In this document: positions 7,759 to 17,026 of the stretch, piece after piece
How the letters are laid out: every line of letters begins with the position of its first letter
How positions within the stretch are numbered: the stretch's first letter is position 1
Assembly (NCBI RefSeq): GCF_036964665.1
Contig: NZ_JBAMDA010000001.1
Span: 2,704,001 to 2,768,000 of the forward strand
Reading direction: 5' to 3'
Source of the DNA: Nitrobacter sp. NHB1
GTDB taxonomy: Bacteria > Pseudomonadota > Alphaproteobacteria > Rhizobiales > Xanthobacteraceae
DNA length: 64,000 bases
Notes under the pieces: model-generated
Told to the model about the DNA's origin: nothing
Seen by the model: the letters and a program-made list of their open reading frames with translations, nothing else
Database searches by the model: none
Made by a program: the position numbers and the translations under genes

Positions 7759-9660
7759 ATGACCTCGACAAACGACAGTGATGGCGCGGCCGAAAGCCGG
7801 GTGTTTGAAGCGGATGTCGCCAAGCTGCTCCAGATGATGGTGCACTCGGTCTATTCCGATAAGGACGTGTTCTTGCGAGAACTGATTTCGAACGCAGCCG
7901 ATGCCTGCGAGCGGCTGCGTTATGACGCGATCAGCGACCCCGCATTGCTGACGGACGACACCAGGCCGCAGATTGCCATAACCATCGATGCGGAGCGGCG
8001 GCAATTGAGCGTCGAGGACAACGGCATCGGCATGAGCCGGGATGAGATGGTCGACGCGCTGGGCACGATCGCTAGGTCGGGCACCAAGGCTTTCATCGAG
8101 CAGGCCAAGGCGGCGGAAGGCGGCGACGGTGTAACGCTGATCGGTCAGTTCGGGGTCGGTTTCTACTCGGCCTTCATGGTGGCGGATCAGGTCGATGTGA
8201 TCTCGCGACGCGCGGGCGCAGGCGAAGCCTGGCGCTGGTCGTCGGACGGGAAGGGAACGTTCACGGTCACGCCCGTGGATGAGAGCGAAGCTCCTGCGAG
8301 AGGCACCCGCGTGATGCTTCATCTTACGGAAGACGCCAAGGAATATACGGATCGGCTCAAGCTAGAGCAGATCGTCAGGGAGCAATCGGGCCATGTGCCG
8401 GTCCCGATCGTGCTTGTCGAGCAGCCCGGAGCCGCCCCGACCGAGATTGCCGATGGCGCGGCGCTGTGGACCAGGCCGCGCGGCGAGATCGGCGTTTCCG
8501 AATACGCCGATTTCTACCGCAGCGTTGCCGGCCATTTCGATGAACCGGCGCTGACGGTGCATTTCCGCGCCGAAGGGCGGCAGGAGTTCACGGCGCTGCT
8601 GTTCGTGCCGCAGACCCGGTCTTTCGATCTGTTTGAGACCGACCGCAAGGGACCGATCAAGCTTTACGTGAAGCGCGTCTTTATTACCGACGATGCCGAT
8701 CTGCTGCCCCGCTATCTGCGGTTCGTGCGCGGCGTCGTCGACTCGGCGGATCTTCCGCTCAATATCTCGCGCGAAATGATTCAGGAAAGCCCGATCCTGG
8801 CCGCGATCAAGAAGAGTATCACCGGCCGTATCCTGAGCGAGCTCGAGAAACTCGCCGAGAAAGACGCGGAGGCTTACGGAAAAATCTGGGAGGCCTTCGG
8901 TCCGATGTTCAAGGAAGGCATCTACGATGCCGCCGACCGGCGCGACGCCATTCTCTCGCTCTGCCGCTTCAAGACCACGGCGGGATCGTTGCGAAGCCTC
9001 AAGGACTATGTGGGCGCCCTGAAGGACAATCAGACCTCGATCTACTATCTCGCCGGGCAGGACGCCGCGGGTCTCGAAGCCTCGCCCCATCTGGAGGGTT
9101 TCCGTGCCCGCGGTATGGAGGTCCTGCTGCTGTCCGATCCGGTCGACAGCTTCTGGGTCACGTCCGCGCCGAGCTTCGAGGGGAAGCCGTTCAAATCCGT
9201 GACGCAGGGTGCGGCGGATCTGGCGGCGATCCCGCGCGTCGACGCCAGCGCCGAAACCCCGCAGGAGGTCAGCGGGAGCGTTACCGAGTTCCTCGCCTTT
9301 CTCAAGACGACGCTCGCGGACCTGGTTTCCGACGTGCGCTCGTCCGAGCGCCTCACCGATAGCCCCGTTTGCCTCGTAGCGGTCGAGTCGGGGCCTGATC
9401 GGCAACTGGAAAAAATTCTCGTTGGCGTCGGGCAACTGACCGGCGCATCCAGGCCGGTGCTCGAGGTGAATCCGAGGCATCCGCTGATCGCTTCACTGGC
9501 GGCGCTCGGGAATAGCGATCACGCGTTCAAGGAGGACACGGCACGAATGCTGCTCGATGACGCGCGCGTCCTTGACGGCGACCGGCCCAGCGACGCGCTT
9601 GAGTTTTCCAGGCGTCTTGCCCGAATCGTCGAGCGGGGACTGCGCGGTTCGACCGCGTAG
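7759..9660 (+). CDS. htpG: Molecular chaperone HtpG (Hsp90)
   Basis: Cytoplasmic ATP-dependent Hsp90 chaperone. The N-terminal GHKL ATPase is clear: FLRELISNAADACERLRY, VEDNGIGMSRDEM, and IGQFGVGFYSAFMVADQVDV as ATP lid. The middle domain has LPLNISREMIQESPILAAIKK and the C-terminal dimerisation domain follows. 633 residues, close to the usual 620-635. The start at 7759 (MTSTNDSDGAAESRVFEADV) has AAGGG about ten bases upstream and fits homologues; the frame is open further upstream but is not protein-like there. Monocistronic by context. Confidence 0.97.
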   Translation: MTSTNDSDGAAESRVFEADVAKLLQMMVHSVYSDKDVFLRELISNAADACERLRYDAISDPALLTDDTRPQIAITIDAERRQLSVEDNGIGMSRDEMVDALGTIARSGTKAFIEQAKAAEGGDGVTLIGQFGVGFYSAFMVADQVDVISRRAGAGEAWRWSSDGKGTFTVTPVDESEAPARGTRVMLHLTEDAKEYTDRLKLEQIVREQSGHVPVPIVLVEQPGAAPTEIADGAALWTRPRGEIGVSEYADFYRSVAGHFDEPALTVHFRAEGRQEFTALLFVPQTRSFDLFETDRKGPIKLYVKRVFITDDADLLPRYLRFVRGVVDSADLPLNISREMIQESPILAAIKKSITGRILSELEKLAEKDAEAYGKIWEAFGPMFKEGIYDAADRRDAILSLCRFKTTAGSLRSLKDYVGALKDNQTSIYYLAGQDAAGLEASPHLEGFRARGMEVLLLSDPVDSFWVTSAPSFEGKPFKSVTQGAADLAAIPRVDASAETPQEVSGSVTEFLAFLKTTLADLVSDVRSSERLTDSPVCLVAVESGPDRQLEKILVGVGQLTGASRPVLEVNPRHPLIASLAALGNSDHAFKEDTARMLLDDARVLDGDRPSDALEFSRRLARIVERGLRGSTA

Positions 9661-9761
9661 TTCGTGGTGGATTGGCGGTGCATCGCCGCTATTGCGGCGG
9701 CGTCCGGAAATGACAGCGAGACGTTTTCGACAGTTTGCTAGGTGGGGGCGGAAGGGGGAGA

Positions 9762-10136
9762 TCACACGCCGATTCGGCCCAGAAGGACATCCCTCAAAAC
9801 GACCGCATCGTTGTGTGCTTCATCATGGGCCGAGAAGACGAGCGTTATCCGGCCCGACCGAGCGCGGCTGCGCAGTTCGTCAAGCTGTTCCGGGTGCCCG
9901 TGGATCTCATCTGTGTATCGTTGTCGAAACTCCTGCCAGCGAGCGGGATCATGACCGAACCACTTGCGCAGGTTGGTACTGGGCGCGATGTCTTTTATCC
10001 ACCGATCGATAGCGGCGTCCGCCTTGCGAAGGCCCCGGGGCCATAGACGGTCAACCAGTATCCGCGTGCCGTCGTCTGCCGCGGGAGGCTTATAGGCTCG
10101 CTTCAGGTTGACGTTTTTGGCCGCAAGCCGCGTCAT
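9762..10136 (-). CDS. DUF488 (YeaO-like) family protein
   Basis: 124 residues with the DUF488 signature: VNLKRAYKPPAADDGTRILVDRLWPRGL, DRWIKDIAPSTNLRKWFGHDPARWQEFRQRYTDEI, and ITLVFSAHDEAHNDAVVLRDVL. Small cytoplasmic proteins of unknown biochemical role, widespread in bacteria. Full family length. Convergent with htpG and 54 bases downstream of fdxA on the same strand, so it may share the fdxA transcript. Confidence 0.88.
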   Translation of the reverse strand: MTRLAAKNVNLKRAYKPPAADDGTRILVDRLWPRGLRKADAAIDRWIKDIAPSTNLRKWFGHDPARWQEFRQRYTDEIHGHPEQLDELRSRARSGRITLVFSAHDEAHNDAVVLRDVLLGRIGV

Positions 10137-10190
10137 GGCGTCATGGATCCTTCGCTGATCGCGCTCTGCCTGAGGGCGCGGTGCGTTCCC

Positions 10191-10529
10191 TCAGTCGCCT
10201 GTCCCGGGATTTGCCGAGAAATATTGCTCCAGCTTGCCGGCAACGCCGTCGAAAGCTTTCGCGTCGGCGGGGGCATCGCGCTTGATGGTAATGTTCGGCC
10301 AAACCGAAGCATATTCGGCGTTCAGCTTGAGCCAGTTTTCCAGGCCCGGCTCGGAGTCCGCAAGGATGGCCTCGGCCGGACATTCCGGCTCGCAGACGCC
10401 GCAGTCGATGCACTCATCGGGATTGATGACGAGCATATTGTCGCCTTCATAGAAGCAGTCCACGGGACATACCTCCACACAATCCATGTATTTGCACTTG
10501 ATACAATTGTCGGTGACAACGAAAGTCAT
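10191..10529 (-). CDS. fdxA: Seven-iron ferredoxin FdxA
   Basis: A 112-residue [3Fe-4S][4Fe-4S] ferredoxin. The cysteine pattern matches the Azotobacter FdI family: C9, C17 and C50 for the 3Fe cluster; C21, C40, C43 and C46 for the 4Fe cluster; C12 and C25 are the usual additional cysteines. The long C-terminal tail ([34 protein letters not shown]..) is typical. The ATG at 10529 (MTFVVTDNC) gives the family length; the frame is open to 10634 but not conserved in type. A two-hairpin repeat lies 293 bases upstream, pointing toward it. Confidence 0.95.
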   Translation of the reverse strand: MTFVVTDNCIKCKYMDCVEVCPVDCFYEGDNMLVINPDECIDCGVCEPECPAEAILADSEPGLENWLKLNAEYASVWPNITIKRDAPADAKAFDGVAGKLEQYFSANPGTGD

Positions 10530-11013
10530 CTCGAAGACTCCGCGAGGCGGGAACAGGAGCTGGATCGGCGTTAACCCTGGCGCAAACGCATCAACGATCC
10601 CGCGAATACCATTATATGACAAGCTCAGCAGCAAAGAAGATCATTTCGCCACGACCACGCCAAGATTCCGGCAGCAGAGGTCGTCACATGTTCCTTCCAT
10701 AAGATACATATTTGATGTTTCTTTATATGCCAGATCCCGCCTTAAATCAATATTCTATAGGGGATTTTCGAGCATGGCAGTTCCCTAAAACGCTCCAAAG
10801 AGGAGCGAGACCTCTGAGCTCCACACGAGTGGATTGAATTATTCGCTACCCGCTTTGCGGCCAACCCGGCAAGCGAATGTCAAATTCAAAACTCCGCTAG
10901 AAACGAATAGTTGCTAGTGGTCCATTGATTCCAACATTTGCAAGAACTCCTGCCGCAACGGGATGGAAATGTTAGAACCGGACCACCAGGTCCGATCAAT
11001 AAAGGAGACGAAT
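10530..11013. other. fdxA / phhB intergenic region
   Basis: About 480 bases between divergent genes, AT-richer than the surroundings (notably 10690-10780). The right third is the two-hairpin repeat at 10822-10988. The rest presumably carries the fdxA promoter; no gene is supported. Confidence 0.55.
10822..10988 (-). repeat. Two-hairpin dispersed repeat, copy A (minus orientation)
   Basis: Read on the minus strand: hairpin 1 runs from TGGTCCGGTTCTAACATTTCC (10986-10966) to its complement near 10915, then CACTAGC and a short AT-rich spacer, then hairpin 2 with arms GCGGAGTTTTGAATTTGACA... (from about 10897) and ...GCGAATAATTCAATCCACTC. It aligns almost continuously with copy B at 12008-12167 in opposite orientation and with copy C at 63577-63742. 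No transposase is present. Confidence 0.85.
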
Positions 11014-11319
11014 ATGGCGGAGCGGTTGTCGGCGGAGGCACGAAAAGCAGCGATCAAGGCGTTGTCGGGTTGGTCGGAGGTCGCGGGCCGCGAGGCCATC
11101 GCGCGCGTATTCACGTTCCGGGATTTCAACGAGGCTTTCGGCTTCATGACGCGCGTGGCGCTGGTCGCCGAAAAGAACGACCACCATCCGGAATGGCGCA
11201 ATGTCTATAAGACGGTAGAGGTTGTGCTCGCCACCCACGACGCCGGTGGCGTGACCGAGCGCGATATCAGGCTCGCGGAGGCGATGAACGCGATTGCAAG
11301 GCAGTTCGGCGTGGCCTGA
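11014..11319 (+). CDS. phhB: Pterin-4a-carbinolamine dehydratase
   Basis: A 101-residue DCoH/PhhB protein that dehydrates 4a-hydroxytetrahydrobiopterin, normally recycling the cofactor of aromatic amino-acid hydroxylases. Signature: GWSEV....[64 protein letters not shown], with the catalytic DHHPEW motif. The start at 11014 follows AAAGGAG. No phenylalanine hydroxylase is nearby, so its physiological partner is not evident. It sits directly beside repeat copy A and 60 bases before a DUF1232 gene. Confidence 0.95.
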   Translation: MAERLSAEARKAAIKALSGWSEVAGREAIARVFTFRDFNEAFGFMTRVALVAEKNDHHPEWRNVYKTVEVVLATHDAGGVTERDIRLAEAMNAIARQFGVA

Positions 11320-11379
11320 ACGCCCCCGATGCCGGCCTTGCAGTGGAGAAACAGAGTTCCCACGTGGGAGGGAGCGGCG

Positions 11380-11799
11380 ATGTCGACAATCCGCCGCCAT
11401 GACATTTCGGGAACTCTGACGATGGCATCCGAACACAGTGTGGGATTCGAGCCGGCCGACCGGCTGGCGCAGGACCGCGACAGCGTGCGCCGGCGGTTCT
11501 GGAGCAAGCTGAAGCGCGTCGTCGCCAACGTGCCATTCGCAGAAGACCTGTTGGCAGCCTACTACTGCGCCTTCGACAAGCAGACGCCGCGCCATGTGCA
11601 GGCGTCGCTGCTCGGTGCCATCGCCTATTTCATCCTGCCGTTCGACTTTGTTCCCGACGTATTGCCGGTGCTCGGTTTCACCGACGATGCCGCCGTGCTT
11701 GCGACGGCGATCAGGATCGTGGCTTCCCACATCACGCCGGAGCATCGCGAGGCTGCGCGCACGGTGTTGAAGCGCGGAATAGAGAACGAAGTGGTGTGA
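11380..11799 (+). CDS. DUF1232 (YkvA family) membrane-associated protein
   Basis: 139 residues with the DUF1232 core ASLLGAIAYFILPFDFVPDVLPVLGFTDDAAVLATAIRIV, a hydrophobic hairpin with the DxxPD-like signature. Function unknown; family members are often stress- or envelope-associated. The ATG at 11380 has GGAGGG upstream; an internal ATG at 11422 is a weaker choice. Likely co-transcribed with phhB; together the two genes are bracketed by inverted repeat copies A and B. Confidence 0.85.
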   Translation: MSTIRRHDISGTLTMASEHSVGFEPADRLAQDRDSVRRRFWSKLKRVVANVPFAEDLLAAYYCAFDKQTPRHVQASLLGAIAYFILPFDFVPDVLPVLGFTDDAAVLATAIRIVASHITPEHREAARTVLKRGIENEVV

Positions 11800-12306
11800 C
11801 TGCCTTAAAGCAACATGCGGATCATCCACGCGCCGTTATGACCGGATGACGCCATCGCGTGATCGCCGGGTTTTGGGCCGATCGCCCGTCCACACTTTCG
11901 ATCACACCGGCAATCTGCACGGCTGCGGCTGAATTCGGGGGCGCGCGGTTTCGGCGCAAGCATAGCGTTCCGGATGCGCACCAATATTTTGGTCGATGCT
12001 ATCGTAACGGTCCGATTCTAACATTTGCATCCCGTTGCGGCAGGCGTTCCCGCCAATGTTAATAATCGAAAGACCACTAGCGAATATAAGTGCTGGCGGA
12101 GTTTTGAATTTGATACTCGCGTCCCCGATGCGCGGCAAGGTGCGTTGCGAGTGTCAAATTCACTCCACCAGGTTGCGAATCGCGATGCGAGCCGCAAGGA
12201 TGGGGGCCGCCTTCACAAATCAGGCATTTCCGGTTATTCCCCGATGATGTGTGATCCGCGCACATCAAGCCATCTTCCAGTCACAATGATGAAAGGACGA
12301 GATTTG
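11800..12306. other. Intergenic region with repeat copy B
   Basis: About 500 bases between the DUF1232 gene and the IalB-type gene. The centre is the two-hairpin repeat at 12008-12167. No other gene is supported; an open frame running through the repeat into the IalB gene is the non-coding extension of that gene. Confidence 0.6.
12008..12167 (+). repeat. Two-hairpin dispersed repeat, copy B (plus orientation)
   Basis: Hairpin 1: CGGTCCGATTCTAACATTTG (from 12008) against AATGTTAATAATCG..GACCACTAG (12054-12080). Spacer CGAATATAAGTGCT. Hairpin 2: GGAGTTTTGAATTTGATACT.. (12098-12120) against GCGAGTGTCAAATTCACTCC (12147-12166), nearly perfect apart from a TTT bulge. It ends 140 bases before the IalB-type gene. 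Confidence 0.87.
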
Positions 12307-12855
12307 ATGATGTCCATGCGGCAATTGCTGACAGTTCTGGTGGGAAGCCTGCTTGCAGGCGGAATGGGCCTTGCTCCCGCATTCAGTGCGCCGACAGCCG
12401 GCAGTTCGGAGCCGACGCTGCTCGGACAGTTCGGCGCGTGGGGCGCCTATACCGCATCGCCGAACGGCAAGAAGGTCTGCTTCGCTCTTGCCAAGCCGTC
12501 GTCCTCGAAAACCAATCCGCCGAACCGACCGCGCGATCCGATCTACGCCTTCGTCTCGACCCGGCCAGCGGAGAAAGTGACGAACGAGGTGTCGGTCACG
12601 GTCGGCTATCCGCTCAAGCCGGGCTCGGAAGCCACGCTCGATGTCGGCGGCGCGAGCTTCGAGATGTACCCTCAGGGCGACGGCATCTGGATCAAGAACG
12701 CCGCCGAGGAAGACCGGCTGGTCGATGCCATGCGCAAGTCCGCCGATGCGACCGTCAAGGGCGTGTCGTCCAGGGGGACGAAAACCACGGACGTCTTTTC
12801 CCTCAAGGGCCTGTCCCAGGCGCTGGACAAGGTCGCGCAGGATTGCAGGCGTTAA
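12307..12855 (+). CDS. Invasion-associated locus B (IalB) family exported protein
   Basis: 182 residues: signal peptide ([25 protein letters not shown]) followed by an IalB-type domain ([125 protein letters not shown], final Cys in AQDCRR). A periplasmic protein family common in Rhizobiales; the name derives from Bartonella and does not imply invasion here. The start at 12307 has AAAGGA nine bases upstream; ATGs at 12286/12289 are alternatives. Confidence 0.85.
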   Translation: MMSMRQLLTVLVGSLLAGGMGLAPAFSAPTAGSSEPTLLGQFGAWGAYTASPNGKKVCFALAKPSSSKTNPPNRPRDPIYAFVSTRPAEKVTNEVSVTVGYPLKPGSEATLDVGGASFEMYPQGDGIWIKNAAEEDRLVDAMRKSADATVKGVSSRGTKTTDVFSLKGLSQALDKVAQDCRR

Positions 12856-12910
12856 CGTCGCAGAATCTGCCGGCTTTTCAGCGGGCCGCGGAAGGCTTAT
12901 GTCATGTGGC

Positions 12911-14185
12911 ATGAGTGAAGCGTCTCGTACCGTGAGCACCGTTCCGACCGAGGCCGTAGCCGCCGCCGCGAGCATTCCGGGTGCGCGCGGAATAGCGGCC
13001 GGCGGCGCTCCTCTGGAAAAAATCGCGCTCGAAACCTATGTGCCGCCGGCGAAGCCGTCGCTGATCGGCCTGTCGCGCGCGGAGATTTCCGAACGTCTCG
13101 CCGCCACCGGCGTCGCGCCGGCGCAGCGCAGGATGCGCACTCAGCAACTCTGGCACTGGATTTATGTCCGCGGTGCGAAGACGTTCGGCGAGATGACCAG
13201 TGTCTCGAAAGACATGCGCGCCGCGCTTGAGAAACACGTCACAGTCGATCGGCCCGAAGTGGTTGCCGAACAGATTTCCAACGACGGAACGCGCAAATGG
13301 CTGCTGCGGCTGCCGAGCGGCAGCAATCTGGAAAAGCCGCATGAAGTCGAGTGCGTCTATATCCCCGAGACCGATCGCGGCACGCTGTGCGTCTCATCGC
13401 AGGTCGGCTGCACGCTGAACTGTTCCTTCTGCCACACCGGCACTCAGCGCCTGGTGCGCAATCTCACGGCGGGCGAGATCGTCGGCCAGATCATGGTGGC
13501 GCGCGATCGGCTTAACGATTGGGCCGACCGCGAGACGCCGCATGGCAATCGCCTCGTCACCAACGTCGTGATGATGGGAATGGGCGAACCGCTCTATAAT
13601 TTCGACGCGGTGCGCGACGCGCTGTTGATCGTCGCCGACAACGAAGGCATCGGCATCTCGAAGCGCCGCATCACACTGTCGACGTCCGGGGTGGTGCCGA
13701 ACATCGTCCGCACCGGCGAGGAGATCGGCGTCATGCTGGCGATCTCGCTTCATGCGGTGCGCGACGACTTGCGCAACGAACTGGTGCCGTTGAACCGCAA
13801 ATATCCGATCGCTGAGTTGATGCAGGCGTGCCGCGATTATCCGGCAGCTTCCAACGCCAAACGGATTACGTTCGAATATGTAATGCTGAAGGGCGTCAAC
13901 GATTCGCTCGACGACGCCAAGCGGCTTGTGAAACTGCTCAAGGGCATCCACGCCAAGATCAATCTGATTCCATTCAATCCGTGGCCGGGTACGCGCTATG
14001 AATGTTCGGACTGGGATCAGATCGAGAAGTTTTCCGAATACGTTTTCAACGCCGGCTACTCCTCGCCGGTGCGCACGCCGCGCGGCCGCGACATTCTGGC
14101 CGCCTGCGGCCAGCTCAAGTCCGAAACCGAGAAGTTGTCGGCCCGCGAACGTCAGGCGCTTCGCGCCATGGCGATGACGGATTGA
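12911..14185 (+). CDS. rlmN: Dual-specificity 23S rRNA/tRNA (adenine-C2)-methyltransferase RlmN
   Basis: Radical-SAM methyltransferase modifying A2503 of 23S rRNA and A37 of some tRNAs. The cluster motif [11 protein letters not shown] binds the 4Fe-4S centre; [38 protein letters not shown] and [22 protein letters not shown] are family blocks, and the methyl-carrying cysteine lies in the C-terminal ILAACGQL. 424 residues from the ATG at 12911 (MSEASRT, matching my memory of relatives); an ATG at 12899 adds four residues. Confidence 0.96.
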   Translation: MSEASRTVSTVPTEAVAAAASIPGARGIAAGGAPLEKIALETYVPPAKPSLIGLSRAEISERLAATGVAPAQRRMRTQQLWHWIYVRGAKTFGEMTSVSKDMRAALEKHVTVDRPEVVAEQISNDGTRKWLLRLPSGSNLEKPHEVECVYIPETDRGTLCVSSQVGCTLNCSFCHTGTQRLVRNLTAGEIVGQIMVARDRLNDWADRETPHGNRLVTNVVMMGMGEPLYNFDAVRDALLIVADNEGIGISKRRITLSTSGVVPNIVRTGEEIGVMLAISLHAVRDDLRNELVPLNRKYPIAELMQACRDYPAASNAKRITFEYVMLKGVNDSLDDAKRLVKLLKGIHAKINLIPFNPWPGTRYECSDWDQIEKFSEYVFNAGYSSPVRTPRGRDILAACGQLKSETEKLSARERQALRAMAMTD

Positions 14186-14186
14186 G

Positions 14187-14231
14187 GCATGATCCCGAAA
14201 AGTGGGAACCGGTTTTCGGATAAGATCATGC
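14187..14231. repeat. 45-bp palindromic dispersed repeat
   Basis: Ends GCATGATC / GATCATGC enclose CCGAAAA-GTGGGAACCGG-TTTTCGG, forming a near-complete hairpin right after the rlmN stop. I recognise this element as a common Bradyrhizobiaceae intergenic palindrome; here it may protect or terminate the rlmN message. Confidence 0.75.
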
Positions 14232-14253
14232 CCAGGGATCGATTGAGTTTCTC

Positions 14254-14730
14254 ATGGCGCTGATCGGCCGGCTGTTTGCGATCCTGTTCGGATTGGTGGC
14301 TGCCTGCTTCGTTGCCGGGATGGTCGTTGTCATCGCGTTGCTGTATCCCGAATTCACCGATCTCGGCTTCGAGCCGCCCGATCCCGATACGCTCAACATC
14401 GTGCTCGGATTCGGCTTCATCTTCGTCAGCGGCTTTGCGCTGCTGCCGGCAATGATCGTGGTTCTCGTCACCGAAGCCTTTTATATCCGCGGCATACTGG
14501 CTTACGCCGCCGGCGGCGCGATTTGCGGTGCCGGCTGCTACCTCGGCCTGATCCCGTTCGACCCGGCGACCATGCATTTCGAAGGCATCGTGCGCCGCCA
14601 CCTCGAAATCATGACCGGCGCCGGGGTCGTCGCGGGCTTCACCTATTGGCTGATCGCGGGGCGCAATGCCGGCGCGTGGCGTGAGCGTCCGCGCGGCCAG
14701 CGGCCCCCTGATCCGCCGGCTCGGACTTGA
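14254..14730 (+). CDS. Conserved four-helix membrane protein of unknown function
   Basis: 158 residues with hydrophobic segments at about 5-29 (LFAILFGLVAACFVAGMVVVIALL), 48-76, 82-101 and 118-135, ending in a basic, Pro-rich tail (WRERPRGQRPPDPPART). I do not recognise a named domain. Codon use and GC resemble neighbours, and it lies between rlmN and the PAP2 gene, so it is probably a genuine conserved gene. No function can be offered. Confidence 0.75.
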   Translation: MALIGRLFAILFGLVAACFVAGMVVVIALLYPEFTDLGFEPPDPDTLNIVLGFGFIFVSGFALLPAMIVVLVTEAFYIRGILAYAAGGAICGAGCYLGLIPFDPATMHFEGIVRRHLEIMTGAGVVAGFTYWLIAGRNAGAWRERPRGQRPPDPPART

Positions 14731-14778
14731 AAATGCCCGGCCTTTTCATGGCGGTCGTCGTCGGCTAAACCGCGCGTC

Positions 14779-15567
14779 ATGAACCGAACCGGATTAGTCA
14801 TAGCGCTCGGACTTGGGCTCATGATCGGAATCGTGTTCGGGATTCATCCCGAATACGATCTGCGTCTCGCGGCGCTGTTCTACGATCCCGCGACGAAAAC
14901 CTTTCCGCTCAAATCGGACGCACTGGCCTCGTTTGCGCGCTATGCCGCGATGTGGGTGGCATGGGCGTTCGCGGTCCCTGCGATCGTCGCGCTGACTGTG
15001 AAGATGTTTCGCCCGGACCGCCCGCTGATGATGTCGGGCCGGACCGTCGCGTTTCTGCTCATCACCATGCTGCTCAGCGCGGGGATTCTGACCAACCTGA
15101 CGTTCAAAACCTTCTGGGCCCGGCCGCGGCCCGTGATGGTGACGGAATTCAACGGCCCATGGAAATTCATGCCGTGGTGGGATCCGCGCGGCGAGTGCGG
15201 CAGGAATTGTTCCTTCTTCTCCGGCGAGGGCGCGACCGCATTCTGGACACTGGCGCCGGCCGCGCTGACGCCGCCCGTGTGGCGGCCGCTGGCCTATGCG
15301 GGCGCGATCACGTTTGGCGCGGTCACCAGTGTGCTGCGGATGGCGTTCGGCGGTCATTTCTTCACCGATGTGGCGGCGGCCGCAATCGTCGCGTTTCTGG
15401 TGATCTGGCTGGTTCATGGCTACATCTACCGCTGGCCATCGACGCGGAAGAGCGACGCCGAGATCGATGCCGCGTTGACGCGGTTCGCCTGGCCCGGCTA
15501 TCGGATGCGGCAGCGGTGGCAAGGCCGCGATGTCGGTCCAGCACCCGTGCCGAAGAAGCCGGCGTGA
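14779..15567 (+). CDS. PAP2 (type 2 phosphatidic acid phosphatase) family membrane protein
   Basis: 262 residues, multi-spanning. The PAP2 tripartite active site is present: KTFWARPRP (motif 1), [13 protein letters not shown] (motif 2, an SGEG variant of PSGH) and [15 protein letters not shown] (motif 3, catalytic His). The SFFSGE variant resembles the lipid A phosphatase LpxE/LpxF-like group, so an envelope lipid phosphate is a plausible substrate (inference). Starts at 14779, 48 bases after the preceding membrane protein. Confidence 0.88.
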   Translation: MNRTGLVIALGLGLMIGIVFGIHPEYDLRLAALFYDPATKTFPLKSDALASFARYAAMWVAWAFAVPAIVALTVKMFRPDRPLMMSGRTVAFLLITMLLSAGILTNLTFKTFWARPRPVMVTEFNGPWKFMPWWDPRGECGRNCSFFSGEGATAFWTLAPAALTPPVWRPLAYAGAITFGAVTSVLRMAFGGHFFTDVAAAAIVAFLVIWLVHGYIYRWPSTRKSDAEIDAALTRFAWPGYRMRQRWQGRDVGPAPVPKKPA

Positions 15568-15643
15568 GCGTCTCCGGGACCTTGCACGAGGTCCGGTTCC
15601 GCCTATAGTCCCCGCCGAATTCACGTCATTCCACAGGATTTTC

Positions 15644-16873
15644 ATGAGCAAGAAGGTGGAGAAGGTGGTGCTTGCCTATTCCGGCGGGCTCGACACCTCG
15701 ATTATCTTGAAATGGTTGCAGACCACCTACGGTGCCGAGGTCGTGACCTTCACCGCCGATCTCGGCCAGGGCGAGGAACTGGAGCCGGCGCGCCAGAAGG
15801 CGTTGTTGCTCGGCATCAAGCCTGAGAACATCTTCATCGAGGATCTGCGCGAGGAGTTCGTTCGCGACTATGTGTTCCCGATGTTCCGCGCTAACGCGGT
15901 CTATGAGGGCCAGTATCTGCTCGGCACCTCGATCGCGCGGCCGCTGATTGCCAAGAAGCAGATCGAGATCGCCGAGAAGGTCGGTGCCGATGCGGTGTCG
16001 CACGGCGCGACCGGCAAGGGCAACGATCAGGTCCGCTTCGAACTCGGTTACTATGCGCTCAAGCCCGATATCACCATCATCGCGCCGTGGCGCGAGTGGG
16101 ATTTCAAGTCGCGCGAGAAGCTGATCGCGTTCGCCGAGCAGCATCAGATCCCGATCGCCAAAGACAAGCGCGGCGAAGCGCCGTTCTCGGTCGACGCCAA
16201 CCTTCTGCACGCCTCCAGCGAAGGCAAGGTGCTGGAAGATCCGGCGCAGGAAGTGCCGGATTATGTGTATTCGCGCACCATCGATCCGCAGGCCGCGCCG
16301 GACCAGCCGACCTACATCACGATCGATTTCGAGAAGGGCGACGCCGTTGCCATCGACGGCAAGAAGCTGTCCCCCGCCACCTTGCTCGCGAAGCTGAACG
16401 AACTCGGCCGCGCCAACGGCATCGGCCGGCTCGATCTGGTCGAGAACCGTTTCGTCGGCATGAAGTCGCGCGGCATGTACGAGACGCCCGGCGGCACTAT
16501 CCTTCTTGTCGCGCATCGCGGCATCGAGCAGATCACGCTCGATCGCGGCGCGGCGCATCTGAAGGATGAGCTGATGCCGAAATATGCCGAGCTGATCTAC
16601 AACGGCTTCTGGTTCGCGCCGGAGCGCGAGATGTTGCAGGCCGCGATCGATCATTCGCAGCAATACGTCACCGGGCAGGTGCGGCTGAAGCTCTACAAGG
16701 GCAATGTCATCCTTGTCGGCCGGGACAGCAGGTATTCGCTGTACGATCAGGATCTCGTCACCTTCGAGGAAGGGGCGGTGGCCTACGATCATCGCGACGC
16801 GGCCGGCTTCATCAAGCTCAACGCGCTGCGGCTGCGCACGCTCGGCCAGCGCAAGAAGAAGCTGGGGCTGTAG
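15644..16873 (+). CDS. argG: Argininosuccinate synthase
   Basis: Joins citrulline and aspartate with ATP in arginine synthesis. The N-terminal PP-loop is [54 protein letters not shown] and [30 protein letters not shown] are diagnostic. 409 residues, full length. The start [13 protein letters not shown] is the family start. Followed by a dispersed palindrome and then a strong hairpin terminator shared with the convergent OmpA-domain gene. Confidence 0.97.
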   Translation: MSKKVEKVVLAYSGGLDTSIILKWLQTTYGAEVVTFTADLGQGEELEPARQKALLLGIKPENIFIEDLREEFVRDYVFPMFRANAVYEGQYLLGTSIARPLIAKKQIEIAEKVGADAVSHGATGKGNDQVRFELGYYALKPDITIIAPWREWDFKSREKLIAFAEQHQIPIAKDKRGEAPFSVDANLLHASSEGKVLEDPAQEVPDYVYSRTIDPQAAPDQPTYITIDFEKGDAVAIDGKKLSPATLLAKLNELGRANGIGRLDLVENRFVGMKSRGMYETPGGTILLVAHRGIEQITLDRGAAHLKDELMPKYAELIYNGFWFAPEREMLQAAIDHSQQYVTGQVRLKLYKGNVILVGRDSRYSLYDQDLVTFEEGAVAYDHRDAAGFIKLNALRLRTLGQRKKKLGL

Positions 16874-16891
16874 TGGCAGCCGAGAGTAGTC

Positions 16892-16969
16892 GTCATTGCG
16901 AGCGGAGCGAAGCAATCCAGTGTAGTTGATTTCTGAAAAACTGGATTGCTTCGCTCTGCTCGCAATGAC
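16892..16969. repeat. CATTGCGAG-type palindromic repeat, copy 1
   Basis: GTCATTGCGAGCGGAGCGAA... at 16892 is complementary to ...CTCTGCTCGCAATGAC ending at 16969, with CAATCCAG/CTGGATTG internally. It belongs to the same family as the elements at 20071, 39124 and 39784. Confidence 0.85.
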
Positions 16970-16975
16970 TGAACA

Positions 16976-17005
16976 AAAATGGCCGGGATTGTTCCCGGCC
17001 ATTTT
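16976..17005. terminator. Bidirectional terminator between argG and the OmpA-domain gene
   Basis: A 13-bp stem (AAAATGGCCGGGA / TTCCCGGCCATTTT region) with a 4-base loop. A-tract on one side and T-tract on the other allow termination in both directions for the convergent genes. Confidence 0.85.
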
Positions 17006-17026
17006 CATTTTGATATTTGTTCTCGA

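Noticed and set aside
10551-10573. GGAAC-N14-CGTT near fdxA
   Set aside because: Spacing of 14 is outside the EcfG range of 16-17, and it points away from fdxA.
10822-12167. Insertion sequence or composite transposon bounded by the two-hairpin repeats
   Set aside because: No transposase, no clear target-site duplication, and the enclosed genes are ordinary chromosomal types; called as dispersed repeats only.
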